Positions 1-8,262 of a stretch of DNA of 64,000 nucleotides are shown here, in pieces. The translations under genes and the position numbers were made by a program. The DNA is from Ascidiaceihabitans sp023955215 (GTDB lineage: Bacteria; Pseudomonadota; Alphaproteobacteria; Rhodobacterales; Rhodobacteraceae): positions 124,001-188,000 of the forward strand of contig CALSPX010000004.1 of the NCBI GenBank assembly GCA_943788345.1, given 5' to 3'. The notes below the pieces were generated by a model. It had not been told where the DNA came from. It searched no databases and saw nothing but the letters and a program-made list of their open reading frames with translations. Position 1 is the first letter of the stretch. Each line of letters opens with the position of its first letter.

Positions 1-2
1 GC

Positions 3-461
3 GCGGGCCCCGTTGGCAGCCGCGCCTTGATGAGTTTGCGGATCGAAAAAGGGTACGGGTCATGGAGCCGCGAATACTCGCCCGAATACTGGCCCCAAGA
101 AGTGGGCTTGGATCGACTGTGCAAAATGGACAAGGATTTCCTGAACAAAGCAGCGGTGGCTGAAACAATGGGCAACCCCGCGCGCGAACACATGGTGATC
201 CTATCGTTGGACGCCGCCCAAACCGATGCGTCAAACGCCGACGCAACAGGGGACGAACCGATCTTTAAAGACGGCAAAGGGATCGGGCGTGTGACATCAG
301 GGGCTTATGGCTACAGCGTCGGACAATCCCTCGCGCTTGGGTTCGTATCAGGCGCGGTTGCCGGGGACGAGGTCGAGGTGATGGTTTTGGGCGTGGCGCA
401 CAAAGCGGTGATTTTGAAAGAGGCACCGTTTGACGCGAGTGGGGAGATTTTGCGCGGGTAG
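3..461 (+). CDS. GcvT-domain FAD oxidoreductase (dimethylglycine/sarcosine dehydrogenase type), 3' part
   Basis: The reading frame is open from the first bases, so only the last 152 codons are present. The visible part matches the C-terminal aminomethyltransferase (GcvT_C) region of dimethylglycine or sarcosine dehydrogenase-like proteins: a stretch near residue 8 reading SLRIEKGYGSWSREYSPEY, then a beta-barrel end with GRVTSGAYGYSVGQSLALGF. In these enzymes an N-terminal FAD domain demethylates an N-methylated glycine and the C-terminal domain hands the one-carbon unit to tetrahydrofolate. The FAD domain lies outside the window, so the substrate cannot be judged. A TTG at 27 followed by ATG is internal, not the start. 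Confidence 0.75.
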   Translation, partial: AGPVGSRALMSLRIEKGYGSWSREYSPEYWPQEVGLDRLCKMDKDFLNKAAVAETMGNPAREHMVILSLDAAQTDASNADATGDEPIFKDGKGIGRVTSGAYGYSVGQSLALGFVSGAVAGDEVEVMVLGVAHKAVILKEAPFDASGEILRG

Positions 462-533
462 GGTTGGATGGCACAATGCGGACTTTACCGACCTTCGCCG
501 CAGCTGCGCCAACGTCTGCTTTCCTGATTGCAA

Positions 534-984
534 TTAATGAATTGCGATCTGCCAGCTTCGTTGTTCGAACGAGTAAGACAGCAAGTTTTTTTTCAGGATC
601 GCTTTCCTCAGTGATTGCAACGTCGCGTTCCAATGCCAAGCTAAGCTTACTGCAGAAATCCAAGACCTTATCGAGAGATGCTTGAGACCCTATCTCGTGT
701 GGGTCAAGGTCCAGCTCTATCTCCTCGGAGGTATGGAAGTGGGCGTTTGCTACAGGTCCGCCGAGATCAACCTTCATGCAGTGCGCGTATTATTTGCTAA
801 CCAGCAACTTGGTAGCGGAAGTTGGAAGTACGGCGTCTTCTCCGTCGCTCTGGTAGGAAACGTCGCCAAGTTCGAACGATAGGCTGATCAACTTGTCCCA
901 ATCTGAGACCGATGTCTCACGGACGAGGATGTCACGAAGTGAACCATCAACTTCAAAGATCTGAGAGACATTGTGCCATAGCAT
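534..984 (-). pseudogene. small hypothetical gene with in-frame stop and likely frameshift
   Basis: A minus-strand frame opens at ATG 984 with AAGGTG five bases upstream. It reads 64 codons to a TAA at 792-790, then goes on in the same frame with protein-like sequence (HFHTSEEIELDLDP near codon 80). At a run of eight A on this strand (586-593) the frame drifts into low-complexity sequence antisense to the upstream gene. Removing one A gives an ending NLLSYSFEQRSWQIAIH and a TAA at 534-536, for a total near 149 codons. I infer one gene with two lesions. The acidic EEIELDLDP patch resembles small immunity-like hypothetical proteins, but I cannot name the family. Two separate short genes remain possible. 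Confidence 0.5.
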
Positions 985-1170
985 GGGATCACCTTAATTT
1001 ATTTTTCGGAAGTCTTACACCCAAACAGCCAACATTCACAAACCCCGCAGCATTCGGTAATTTGGGCTCTAAGCGGCCATTACCTCACTCCAAACCCCTC
1101 CCAAAAACTCCACGGTTACAATCCGGCGGTAAACCCTTTATGACCGCTTCAACTCTTGAAGGGACCCAAA

Positions 1171-1320
1171 ATGCCTAAATCCAAAAAACCACGCGTCAAA
1201 CGCGCTGATGCAAATCCTGTGAAAAAGCCTGCGGCTTATCAGGGGCTGCACAATGTTGCGCGCCAAGAAGGCTCGCATCCAAATAAAGCCGGCAAAAAAG
1301 CCGTCAACAAGGGCGCTTAA
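1171..1320 (+). CDS. small lysine-rich basic protein (49 aa)
   Basis: This 50-codon frame starts at ATG 1171 behind GAAGGGA (about 8 bases away) and ends at TAA 1320. The product is very basic, with KKPRVKR near the start and NKAGKKAVNKG at the end, no hydrophobic segment and no cysteine. A good ribosome site, a compositionally coherent product and a hairpin just after the stop (1337-1354) support a real gene. I do not recognise the family. A nucleic-acid-binding or stress-related role is only a guess from charge. Confidence 0.6.
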   Translation: MPKSKKPRVKRADANPVKKPAAYQGLHNVARQEGSHPNKAGKKAVNKGA

Positions 1321-1336
1321 TCTGGCGTGACTGTAG

Positions 1337-1354
1337 GGCGGGGTTTACCCCGCC
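1337..1354. terminator. GC-rich hairpin after the small basic gene
   Basis: A perfect 7-bp stem GGCGGGG/CCCCGCC with a TTTA loop lies 16 bases after the stop of the small basic gene. No T-tract follows. It could act as a weak terminator or be a dispersed REP-like palindrome. Confidence 0.45.
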
Positions 1355-1457
1355 ACCGCGTCCCAGATGTCCAAACCTTACCCAACAGTTAACGGCACTG
1401 CGCAAAGGTTAACGCGCAGGCGATCGTTGCCAAGGGGTTAAGGCCGCAAAAGCGCAA

Positions 1458-1563
1458 AACTGTACAATTCACCGCCTAATCTGCACAGTTGCGCCGTATC
1501 CCTATAAAATTCCGCGTTTTGAGCGCCCCAAACTGTACAGATGTGGGGCCGTACTGTGCAGTT
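1458..1563. repeat. two equally spaced dyads (AACTGTACA-N15-TGYRCAGTT)
   Basis: Two 33-bp units at 1458-1490 and 1531-1563 share the layout AACTGTACA, 15 unrelated bases, then TGCACAGTT or TGTGCAGTT. The arms are inverted repeats of each other and the units begin 73 bp apart. They sit in the 283-bp gap between the 3' ends of convergent genes, where a promoter operator is not expected. The rest of the gap holds only the hairpin at 1337-1354. Confidence 0.55.
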
Positions 1564-1603
1564 GTGCGCGCAATCGCCACCGAACGGGGCGTTAACTGTC
1601 AGC

Positions 1604-2911
1604 CTATAGGGGGCGAATTTTCAGCTCTGTGATCCGATTGCCTTCGCGCTCGATCACCTCAAAACGGAAGCCGTGGAACGAGAACACCTGACCCACAGTT
1701 GGGATCATTTGCGCCTCGTGAATGACCAATCCCGCGATGGTGTTTGCCTCTTCATCCGGCAGGTTCCAATCGTTGGCGCGGTTCAGGTCGCGGATGGTTG
1801 TGGCACCGTCCACCATGAATTCACCGTCACCCGTGGCTGTTACTTGATGCTCTGTCTCTGCATCAAATTCGTCCGTAATTTCACCAACGATTTCTTCCAA
1901 GATGTCTTCCAAAGTGATCAACCCTTGAAGGCTGCCATACTCATCAACCACCAGCGCAAAATGCGAACGGTTGCGCAAGAATTGGCGCATTTGATCGTCA
2001 AGCGTTGTCGTCTCAGGCACGAAGTACGGAGGCACGGCCACTTCGGAAACATCGAATGTTTTCAATGCACTGTCTTCATCATTTGAGTCGCCAATTGCCT
2101 TGTAGATCGCACGCAAAAGGTCTTTGGAATGGATCACACCAATGATGTTCTCTGGATCGTTTTGATAGACAGGTAGGCGCGTATGTGGGGATTTGATACA
2201 CTGCTGAAGGATGACATCAGGCGCATCCCCAAGGTTCACCATTTCAATGTCGGAACGGTGCAACATGATCTCTTCAACCACGCGTTCGCCCAAATCTAGG
2301 GCCCCCAAAATCCGGTCGCGATCTTCCTTTTCCACAACACCTTCAGAATGTCCAAGTTGCAGCGCACCCGCAATCTCTTCGCGTACAGCCAGCAGGTGGC
2401 TGTCGGGATCAACACGCACGCCAAACACGCGCAAAACACCACGCACAAGAAAACGAACGGCGGCAACTATGGGTGAAAAAACTTTAATTATCAGTGCAAT
2501 AGGGCCAGAAACCTTTGCAGACATGGTTTCCGCATGGATGATCGCATAGGTCTTTGGCAGCACCTCTGCAAAGATCAAAACCAGCAATGTCATCACACCT
2601 GTCGCGATCAAAACACCGCTTTCCCCAAAGGCGCGCAAAAAGATGCCGGTGGCCAAAGATGTTGCAAGGATATTCACAAGGTTGTTGCCCAACAAGACAG
2701 AGCCGATCAGCCGTTCATTGTCTTCAGTGATGCGCAAGGCACGCTGTGCACCGACTGACCCTTTATCGGCCTGAGCGCGCAACTTTCCGCGAGAGGCGGC
2801 TGTTAGGGCCGTCTCTGAACCTGAGAAAAATCCAGATAAAACAAGGAGTAACAAGATCACGCCGCAGGTGATCCAGAACGCGCTGTCTAGGGATGCCAAT
2901 GTTTCCGTCAT
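1604..2911 (-). CDS. CorC/HlyC-type CNNM transmembrane protein with CBS domains
   Basis: The 435-aa protein has the standard order of this family: an N-terminal DUF21/CNNM membrane region (about 10-180, several hydrophobic segments, with the FFSGSETALTAASRGK motif near residue 28), a CBS pair (about 215-335) and a C-terminal CorC_HlyC domain (about 350-432, after FALVVDEYGSLQGLITLEDI). Such proteins are linked to magnesium or cobalt homeostasis. The older name hemolysin is not supported as a function. It is transcribed away from the metallophosphoesterase gene with an 82-bp shared promoter gap. The length is normal for the family. Confidence 0.88.
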   Translation of the reverse strand: MTETLASLDSAFWITCGVILLLLVLSGFFSGSETALTAASRGKLRAQADKGSVGAQRALRITEDNERLIGSVLLGNNLVNILATSLATGIFLRAFGESGVLIATGVMTLLVLIFAEVLPKTYAIIHAETMSAKVSGPIALIIKVFSPIVAAVRFLVRGVLRVFGVRVDPDSHLLAVREEIAGALQLGHSEGVVEKEDRDRILGALDLGERVVEEIMLHRSDIEMVNLGDAPDVILQQCIKSPHTRLPVYQNDPENIIGVIHSKDLLRAIYKAIGDSNDEDSALKTFDVSEVAVPPYFVPETTTLDDQMRQFLRNRSHFALVVDEYGSLQGLITLEDILEEIVGEITDEFDAETEHQVTATGDGEFMVDGATTIRDLNRANDWNLPDEEANTIAGLVIHEAQMIPTVGQVFSFHGFRFEVIEREGNRITELKIRPL

Positions 2912-2993
2912 TTGTGAGTATATCCTTTAGCTATAATAGGTTATGGGGTGGCCGCTCAGTTCATTCAAGGCCAACCGAAGCAGAGGGCATAAA

Positions 2994-3800
2994 ATGCGAC
3001 ATGAACACATCGGAATTCTGGATGGTCCTATCCTTGCCTTTGGTGGCCCATATTCAAACGCACAGGCGACTAAGGCGTTGTTTGCACATGTGAAACAGCG
3101 TGGGATCGCGCGTAAAAACGTGATCTGTTCGGGTGATGTTGTTGCTTATTGTGGAGCACCTTTGGCGACTGTTGAATTGGTACGTGCCTCTGGCTGTGCT
3201 GTTGTCGCCGGCAATTGCGAAATCCAATTGGCATCTGGCGCGATGGACTGTGGGTGTGGGTTTGAGGACGGCACAGCGTGCGATCTTTTGTCTGCGGGTT
3301 GGTTTGCCTACGCCAGCAAACATGTCCCGAATTCTGATTGCGAGTGGATGGGCCAATGCCCTGATATCATTAGCTTTGATCACTGTGGGGCGCGGTACGC
3401 GGTAATCCATGGCGGTTTCACGGATGTGGCACGGTTCATCTGGTCCACCTCTGATGACGCAGTGTTTGATGGGGAATGGGCAGCTGTTGAGGCCGCGATC
3501 GGTCCCGTCGATCATATCATATCAGGCCACAGCGGAATCCCGTTTGTACGCCAAACAACAAATGGGCGTTGGATCAACTCAGGCGTGATCGGGATGCCGC
3601 CGCATGATCAACGACAATCCACACGCTATGCGATGATCGAAGACGGTGCGGTTTCGATTTGCGAACTTGAGTATGATGTTGAGGGTGCCATCGCAGATAT
3701 GCAGCAAGCGGGATTGGTCCAAGGCTATGATAAGTCCTTGGTTTCAGGTGTTTGGCCGTCCGAGGACGTGTTGCCTCAGGACTTGCGTGTGTCGTTTTGA
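2994..3800 (+). CDS. metallophosphoesterase-fold protein lacking the N-terminal DxH motif
   Basis: The start at 2994 follows AGAGGGC and gives 268 aa; an in-frame ATG at 2943 has no ribosome site. Several calcineurin-like phosphoesterase motifs are visible: GD at 47-48, GNCE at 73-76, HGG at 139-141 and GHSGIPF at 178-184. The first motif, normally D-x-H-G-N, is replaced by FGGPYSN at 16-22. The usual first metal-site Asp and His are therefore missing, so phosphoesterase activity is doubtful. The product is rich in cysteine. Its 3' end overlaps the convergent xerD gene by 25 bp. Confidence 0.75.
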   Translation: MRHEHIGILDGPILAFGGPYSNAQATKALFAHVKQRGIARKNVICSGDVVAYCGAPLATVELVRASGCAVVAGNCEIQLASGAMDCGCGFEDGTACDLLSAGWFAYASKHVPNSDCEWMGQCPDIISFDHCGARYAVIHGGFTDVARFIWSTSDDAVFDGEWAAVEAAIGPVDHIISGHSGIPFVRQTTNGRWINSGVIGMPPHDQRQSTRYAMIEDGAVSICELEYDVEGAIADMQQAGLVQGYDKSLVSGVWPSEDVLPQDLRVSF

Positions 3801-4702
3801 GTAAGCGGATGATGTTCCAAAACCAGTTCGGTCAAACGTTCATCTAGCACATGGGTGTAGATTTCTGTGGTCGCGACATCCGCATGCCCCAACATCGCTT
3901 GGATAGATCGCAGATCTGCACCACCTGCCAAAAGGTGGGTCGCAAAAGCGTGGCGCAATGTATGGGGTGTCACCTTGCTGGGCATGACGCCTCCCGCAAC
4001 GGCTAACTCTTTGATCAATAGATAAAATCGGTGGCGCGTCAGATATCCTGCAACCCCGCGCGAAGGGAACAGATATTTGGACGCTGCCTTGCCCTTAGAC
4101 TTTGCCAAATCGTCCGCCGCATCGCGGATGGGTAGCCATGCAACAAGCGCTTCGCGTGCAGGGGGTGACAGCGGCACAATTCGTTCTTTGCCCCCTTTTC
4201 CAAGGATCAAAAGAACGCGTGGATCACCACGTGCTGCTGACACCGGCAAGCTGACCAGCTCGGTCACACGCATTCCTGTGGCGTAGAGTAGTTCCATCAA
4301 ACAGGTGTTGCGAAGTGTATCGCGGCCAAGGGTACGTGCGGCAGCTAAAAGTCTATCAACCTCTTCAATATCAAGGGTTTTTGGTAACTTTTTATCAAGG
4401 CCAGGTCCGGCAATTTGAATGGCTGGATTGTCCTCTCGCCACCCTTCTTCAAAGGCAAAGCGGTAGATTTGTTTGATGGATGACAGGCGACGGGCCCGTG
4501 TTGATTTGGCCAACCCTTGGGCATCGCAGTAGATCAGATAATGTTCGACGTCGTCTTGGGATGCTTTAAGGAAATCGACAGATTTGCGGGCCAGCCATGC
4601 CTCAAAATCTTTTAGGTCTCGGCCATAGGCCAGCAACGTGTTGTTTGCCGCGCCCAGCTCAGCCGCTTGTGCCTCTAGGAATGTTGATATCCATTGGCTC
4701 AT
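3776..4702 (-). CDS. xerD: tyrosine recombinase XerD
   Basis: This 308-aa site-specific recombinase should act with XerC at dif to resolve chromosome dimers. The N-terminal SAM-like core-binding domain spans about 1-95. The catalytic set is complete: R145 (ATGMRVTEL), K169 (GKGGKER), H247 and R250 (HTLRHAFATH), H273 (LGHADVATTEIYTH) and nucleophile Y282. The start codon overlaps the stop of the upstream secreted-protein gene as ATGA, indicating coupled translation in a three-gene minus-strand operon. XerC is a possible alternative label; no mobile-element features surround it, so a housekeeping role is likely. Confidence 0.88.
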   Translation of the reverse strand: MSQWISTFLEAQAAELGAANNTLLAYGRDLKDFEAWLARKSVDFLKASQDDVEHYLIYCDAQGLAKSTRARRLSSIKQIYRFAFEEGWREDNPAIQIAGPGLDKKLPKTLDIEEVDRLLAAARTLGRDTLRNTCLMELLYATGMRVTELVSLPVSAARGDPRVLLILGKGGKERIVPLSPPAREALVAWLPIRDAADDLAKSKGKAASKYLFPSRGVAGYLTRHRFYLLIKELAVAGGVMPSKVTPHTLRHAFATHLLAGGADLRSIQAMLGHADVATTEIYTHVLDERLTELVLEHHPLTQNDTRKS

Positions 4703-6243
4703 CTGGCCGGTGTCTCAATCAATATTTGTAGGGCTGCGCGGCGTGCCATGTCCTCTAACCCAAGCGCGCGTAATGTCCCCAAAGCGGCGCTAAGTTGGCC
4801 CATATCGCCGTCGCTGCCGGATTGCAGCATTGTCAGTGTGTTGAGCAATGCATGGCCCAATTCGCTATTTTTAGCTTGTTGCAGCAAGGTTGGGTCCGCT
4901 GAATCGGAGGAGAAACCGCGTTTTATTGCTATTTTCAGGGGACTATCTGCGTTGATTGCGCTTACGTCACCTAGTGCAACCGCCGTGCGGAATGGGTGCC
5001 TATCTGCCGCATCAGGGAAGGTCGCCGCGGCGCTTTCATAGAGGGAACTGTACTGGATAATATTGAGGGCATCATCGTGTACTTGCGGTGGCAGCTCGGT
5101 TTTCAACACGCTCTCTGCGAAAAGGGTCGCGAATGGGGCGGATAGGTTGGCTGCTTGCATGAGCGACCATGCAGTGGGCATGGTTTTGGCAATAGCAGCT
5201 GCGCTACGGGTGTTCAGCGCGGTTTCGAACCGCTGAACAGCTGCGACATGGTCCCAGATGCCGCCAGAGGCTGCAGGGCTGCGTTGTGAGTATATCCCCA
5301 GCAAACGATTTGCTGGCAGTGCACCGGATTGCGCGAGCCGCTCGGCACCTTCGATTTGGGTTTTCCATCCGGCAATATCGCGCAGATCAGCATTGGCATA
5401 TGCCAGTGGCCAGCTGCGGGTTGTTATGGGCTGACCTAAGGCTTCGTGCATCCGAAACAATAGGGGGCTTGGCGTGGTTGGGCGTGGAAGCGGTGCGTCG
5501 CCTTCAAACAGGTCAGGGTCTAAGAACCGTTCAAGAACAGCAGCTTGATCTGGTGTAACGGTGCCCAATGTTCGCGCGGTTCCAAAAAGCAATGCAGCGG
5601 TGTTCCAGTCGCCCGATCTTGCGGCACAAAAAATGCGATAAGCGAAATCGGGGGCCAAAAACGGAGTGGCATTGATCAATGCACAGCTTGCGGTTTCAGT
5701 CTCGTTCAACAAGGACGCATCGATAAACCGCTGTGCGATCGCGGGGTTCTTGGACGGTCCAATTTGTTCGATCAAGGCAAGTGCTGGATCAAGTGCGCCA
5801 GCTTTTACAAGTGCGTCGACGCGGGCCAAATCAAACTCGGCTGCTTTACCGCTTGCAGGATCAGCGACTGCCAATAGCAGGGTGAATAGGGTCGCTTGCG
5901 CTGCAGGCAACGTCAAAGTTGGCATATTCGCCAAGGTTTGTGCCAGCATCGCCGCGTCAGACTTGGCCCAAAGGTTTGCAGGTAAACCGGAAACGGTTGA
6001 GGGCACTAAGCCAATGATTTGCGCTGTCGGGCCATCCAAGGTTGTGACGGTTACATCGGGGAGGGTCGCGCCTTTGCTGACTTTGGGTTCATCTGGGGCC
6101 AATTGGATGGGTGCGGACTGTGGAATGCTGTCCAGCCAATCGATCGCAGACAGTGGACGCTCTGTAACAGTGTTCTGTGCCAAAGCGCTGCTGGCGCAGG
6201 TCGCCGCAATCAATACGGCCTGACAAAAGAGCTTAGTCTGCAT
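4699..6243 (-). CDS. secreted helical-repeat protein, function unknown
   Basis: The 514-aa product begins with a clear signal peptide (cleavage likely after SSALAQ, about residue 23). The rest is Ala/Leu-rich and mostly helical, resembling an alpha-solenoid, with phrases such as LDPALALIEQIGPSKNPAIAQR. No enzyme motif is visible. It is coupled to its neighbours on both sides: the upstream 49-aa membrane protein overlaps its start by 11 nt and xerD follows with a 4-nt overlap. I infer a periplasmic scaffold or envelope role. I know no named family for it. Confidence 0.7.
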   Translation of the reverse strand: MQTKLFCQAVLIAATCASSALAQNTVTERPLSAIDWLDSIPQSAPIQLAPDEPKVSKGATLPDVTVTTLDGPTAQIIGLVPSTVSGLPANLWAKSDAAMLAQTLANMPTLTLPAAQATLFTLLLAVADPASGKAAEFDLARVDALVKAGALDPALALIEQIGPSKNPAIAQRFIDASLLNETETASCALINATPFLAPDFAYRIFCAARSGDWNTAALLFGTARTLGTVTPDQAAVLERFLDPDLFEGDAPLPRPTTPSPLLFRMHEALGQPITTRSWPLAYANADLRDIAGWKTQIEGAERLAQSGALPANRLLGIYSQRSPAASGGIWDHVAAVQRFETALNTRSAAAIAKTMPTAWSLMQAANLSAPFATLFAESVLKTELPPQVHDDALNIIQYSSLYESAAATFPDAADRHPFRTAVALGDVSAINADSPLKIAIKRGFSSDSADPTLLQQAKNSELGHALLNTLTMLQSGSDGDMGQLSAALGTLRALGLEDMARRAALQILIETPAR

Positions 6244-6382
6244 TCAGGATCAATGGTTGGCGGACTTCAACTTGGGGTGCTGAGAAATCAGCACCAAAAA
6301 ACGGACCAACATATGCGTAGCCGACCAGCCCAATGAACGCTAGAATAGCGATCATTAACAACAGCTTGATCAGTTTGCCCAT
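6233..6382 (-). CDS. small single-span membrane protein (49 aa)
   Basis: A frame of 50 codons starts at ATG 6382 and ends at TAA 6233. The product has a basic N-terminus (MGKLIK), one strong hydrophobic segment (about 6-29, ending GYAYVGPFFG) and a short polar tail with SAPQVEVRQP, which should be periplasmic. Its last 11 bases overlap the start of the secreted helical-repeat gene, so the two are probably translationally coupled. It reads divergently from aroK across an 81-bp gap. The coherent membrane topology and the overlap argue for a real gene. Confidence 0.72.
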   Translation of the reverse strand: MGKLIKLLLMIAILAFIGLVGYAYVGPFFGADFSAPQVEVRQPLILNAD

Positions 6383-6463
6383 GGGTTCAATTGCCTTTTT
6401 AGATTCTTACTTTTCATAACTTATATATGGCCTTTCCGACAATATCACGTCATTCAGTGGAAT

Positions 6464-7060
6464 ATGAACGAAATTGAGCAAACGATGGCCGATATGCCAA
6501 ATCCGAATGTCCGTTACACGTTGCTAAAGACGGTTGTGATGGTCGGAATGATGGGGGCTGGCAAGACGGCTGTTGGCCGTGCCTTGGCCCAACGGTTGGG
6601 CGTTGCGTTTTTGGACAGTGACGCAGAAATCGAAGTTGCAGCCAATCGCAGCGTGCCAGAAATCTTTGAACGCGACGGAGAAGCCTTTTTTCGTAGCAGA
6701 GAAACACAGATCATTGAGCGTTTGTTGATCGAAAAACGATGTATCCTATCGACGGGTGGCGGTGCGTTTTTGAGTGAGAAAAACCGTACAAACATTTCGG
6801 CCCAAGGCATCTCTGTTTGGCTCAACGCCGATCTTGAGTTGTTGTGGAGCCGCGTCCGCAGCAAAGACACGCGCCCATTGCTACGCACTGATGATCCTAG
6901 GGCCACGCTGAAAAATCTATATGATCAACGGGTGCCTATCTATTCCTTAGCAGACCTCACTGTGGGCTCAGCGCCTGAGTATTCGATTGAAGATATGGTG
7001 GATCAAGTGATTGACGCATTAGTTGCCCGCAATGATATTTTGGAGGTTCACAATGCGTGA
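6464..7060 (+). CDS. aroK: shikimate kinase
   Basis: The 198-aa enzyme phosphorylates shikimate with ATP in the aromatic amino acid pathway. Walker A is GMMGAGKT at residues 28-35. The shikimate-site residues follow in LDSDAEIE and RDGEAFFRSRE, and the glycine loop is STGGGAFL. The lid shows the expected arginines (KDTRPLL). ATG 6464 is used here; ATG 6485 is an alternative that removes seven residues of a variable leader. The stop overlaps aroB by 8 nt, so the two shikimate genes form one operon. Confidence 0.93.
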   Translation: MNEIEQTMADMPNPNVRYTLLKTVVMVGMMGAGKTAVGRALAQRLGVAFLDSDAEIEVAANRSVPEIFERDGEAFFRSRETQIIERLLIEKRCILSTGGGAFLSEKNRTNISAQGISVWLNADLELLWSRVRSKDTRPLLRTDDPRATLKNLYDQRVPIYSLADLTVGSAPEYSIEDMVDQVIDALVARNDILEVHNA

Positions 7061-8162
7061 TATCGTTTCTGTTAATTTACCGGGTCGTGAATACGATATC
7101 CACATCGGACCGGGCCTTCTGCAAGATGCGGGAACGCTGATCGCGCCTTTGTTAAGTCAGCCACGCGTACGTGTCATCACAGATGAAACTGTTGGTGCGC
7201 TGCATTTGGAAACATTGCGTTCAGGGTTGGCGAGTGCCGGTATCGCGATGGAATCCTTGGCGCTGAAACCGGGTGAGGGGACCAAGAATTGGGAGAACCT
7301 AAGCACCTGCGTTGAATGGCTGCTGGACCAAAAAGTCGAACGGCGCGATGTGGTTGTAGCCTTTGGTGGCGGTGTCATTGGTGATTTGGTTGGATTTGCC
7401 GCCGCAATCTTGCGCCGCGGTGTACGGTTCGTACAAATCCCTACGTCGCTTTTGGCGCAGGTCGACAGCTCTGTGGGTGGCAAAACAGGCATCAACACCC
7501 GCCACGGCAAGAACCTTGTTGGATCGTTTCACCAACCCAGCCTTGTGTTGGCTGACATTGATGTCCTTGGAACATTGACCCCGCGTGATTTTCTTGCGGG
7601 TTGTGGTGAGGTCGTCAAATACGGTTTGCTTGGGGATGCAGAGTTCTTTGAGTGGCTTGAGGGAAATGGCCCTAAAATGGCAGCTGGCGATGTTGCGGCC
7701 CGTGTGCATGCTGTGCGCCGCTCGGTTGAGATGAAAGCCGAGATTGTAACGCGCGATGAGACCGAGCAAGGGGATCGCGCGCTTTTGAACCTTGGGCACA
7801 CCTTCTGTCATGCCCTTGAGGCGGCAACGGGCTACTCTGATCGCCTTTTGCACGGCGAAGGCGTTGCGATCGGCTGTGCGCTTGCGTTTGAGGTCTCGTC
7901 CAAGATGGGATTGTGTTCGCAAGAAGATCCAAGTCGTTTGCGGGCGTTTCTAAAGAATATGGGCATGAAAACTGATCTCTCAGACATCGATGGTGATCTG
8001 CCCAGTGCTGAAGCTTTGGTTGATCTGATGGGGCAGGACAAAAAGGTTCTGGACGGTCAGCTAAGATTTATTCTGACGCGTGGCATTGGGACATCGTTTG
8101 TAACCAGTGATGTGTCGCGGGATTTGATCGTTGAAGTGTTGGAAGATGCGCTAAAGCCTTAA
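7053..8162 (+). CDS. aroB: 3-dehydroquinate synthase
   Basis: The 369-aa enzyme makes 3-dehydroquinate from DAHP, using NAD and zinc. The start at 7053 has GGAGG nine bases upstream. NAD-binding residues lie in FGGGVIGDLVGFAA, the substrate loop in QIPTSLLAQVDSSVGGKTG, and metal ligands in the CGEVVKYG and LNLGHTFCHALE regions and the later LLHGEGVAIG. It overlaps the end of aroK and is followed by a strong bidirectional terminator. The length is normal. Confidence 0.95.
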   Translation: MRDIVSVNLPGREYDIHIGPGLLQDAGTLIAPLLSQPRVRVITDETVGALHLETLRSGLASAGIAMESLALKPGEGTKNWENLSTCVEWLLDQKVERRDVVVAFGGGVIGDLVGFAAAILRRGVRFVQIPTSLLAQVDSSVGGKTGINTRHGKNLVGSFHQPSLVLADIDVLGTLTPRDFLAGCGEVVKYGLLGDAEFFEWLEGNGPKMAAGDVAARVHAVRRSVEMKAEIVTRDETEQGDRALLNLGHTFCHALEAATGYSDRLLHGEGVAIGCALAFEVSSKMGLCSQEDPSRLRAFLKNMGMKTDLSDIDGDLPSAEALVDLMGQDKKVLDGQLRFILTRGIGTSFVTSDVSRDLIVEVLEDALKP

Positions 8163-8191
8163 TTCTATCAATTTGATTTCGATACAAAACG

Positions 8192-8232
8192 AAATAGCGG
8201 GGCTCAAATGAATGAACCCCGCTATTTTTTTT
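8192..8232. terminator. bidirectional terminator between aroB and ssb
   Basis: An 11-bp perfect stem (AAATAGCGGGG with CCCCGCTATTT) and a 14-nt loop is followed by a run of T on the plus strand and preceded by A-rich sequence. It can serve both convergent genes. Confidence 0.9.
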
Positions 8233-8262
8233 CGTGCTAAACGCGCAATTACGCGCAGTGGT

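Noticed and set aside
265..777. Frame of 170 codons antisense to the GcvT-type gene
   Set aside because: Only its first part reads like protein; the rest is antisense to a clear gene. It is treated as part of the interrupted gene at 534-984.
2943..2993. Longer start for the metallophosphoesterase
   Set aside because: No ribosome site, and the extra residues are low in conservation signals; ATG 2994 follows AGAGGGC.
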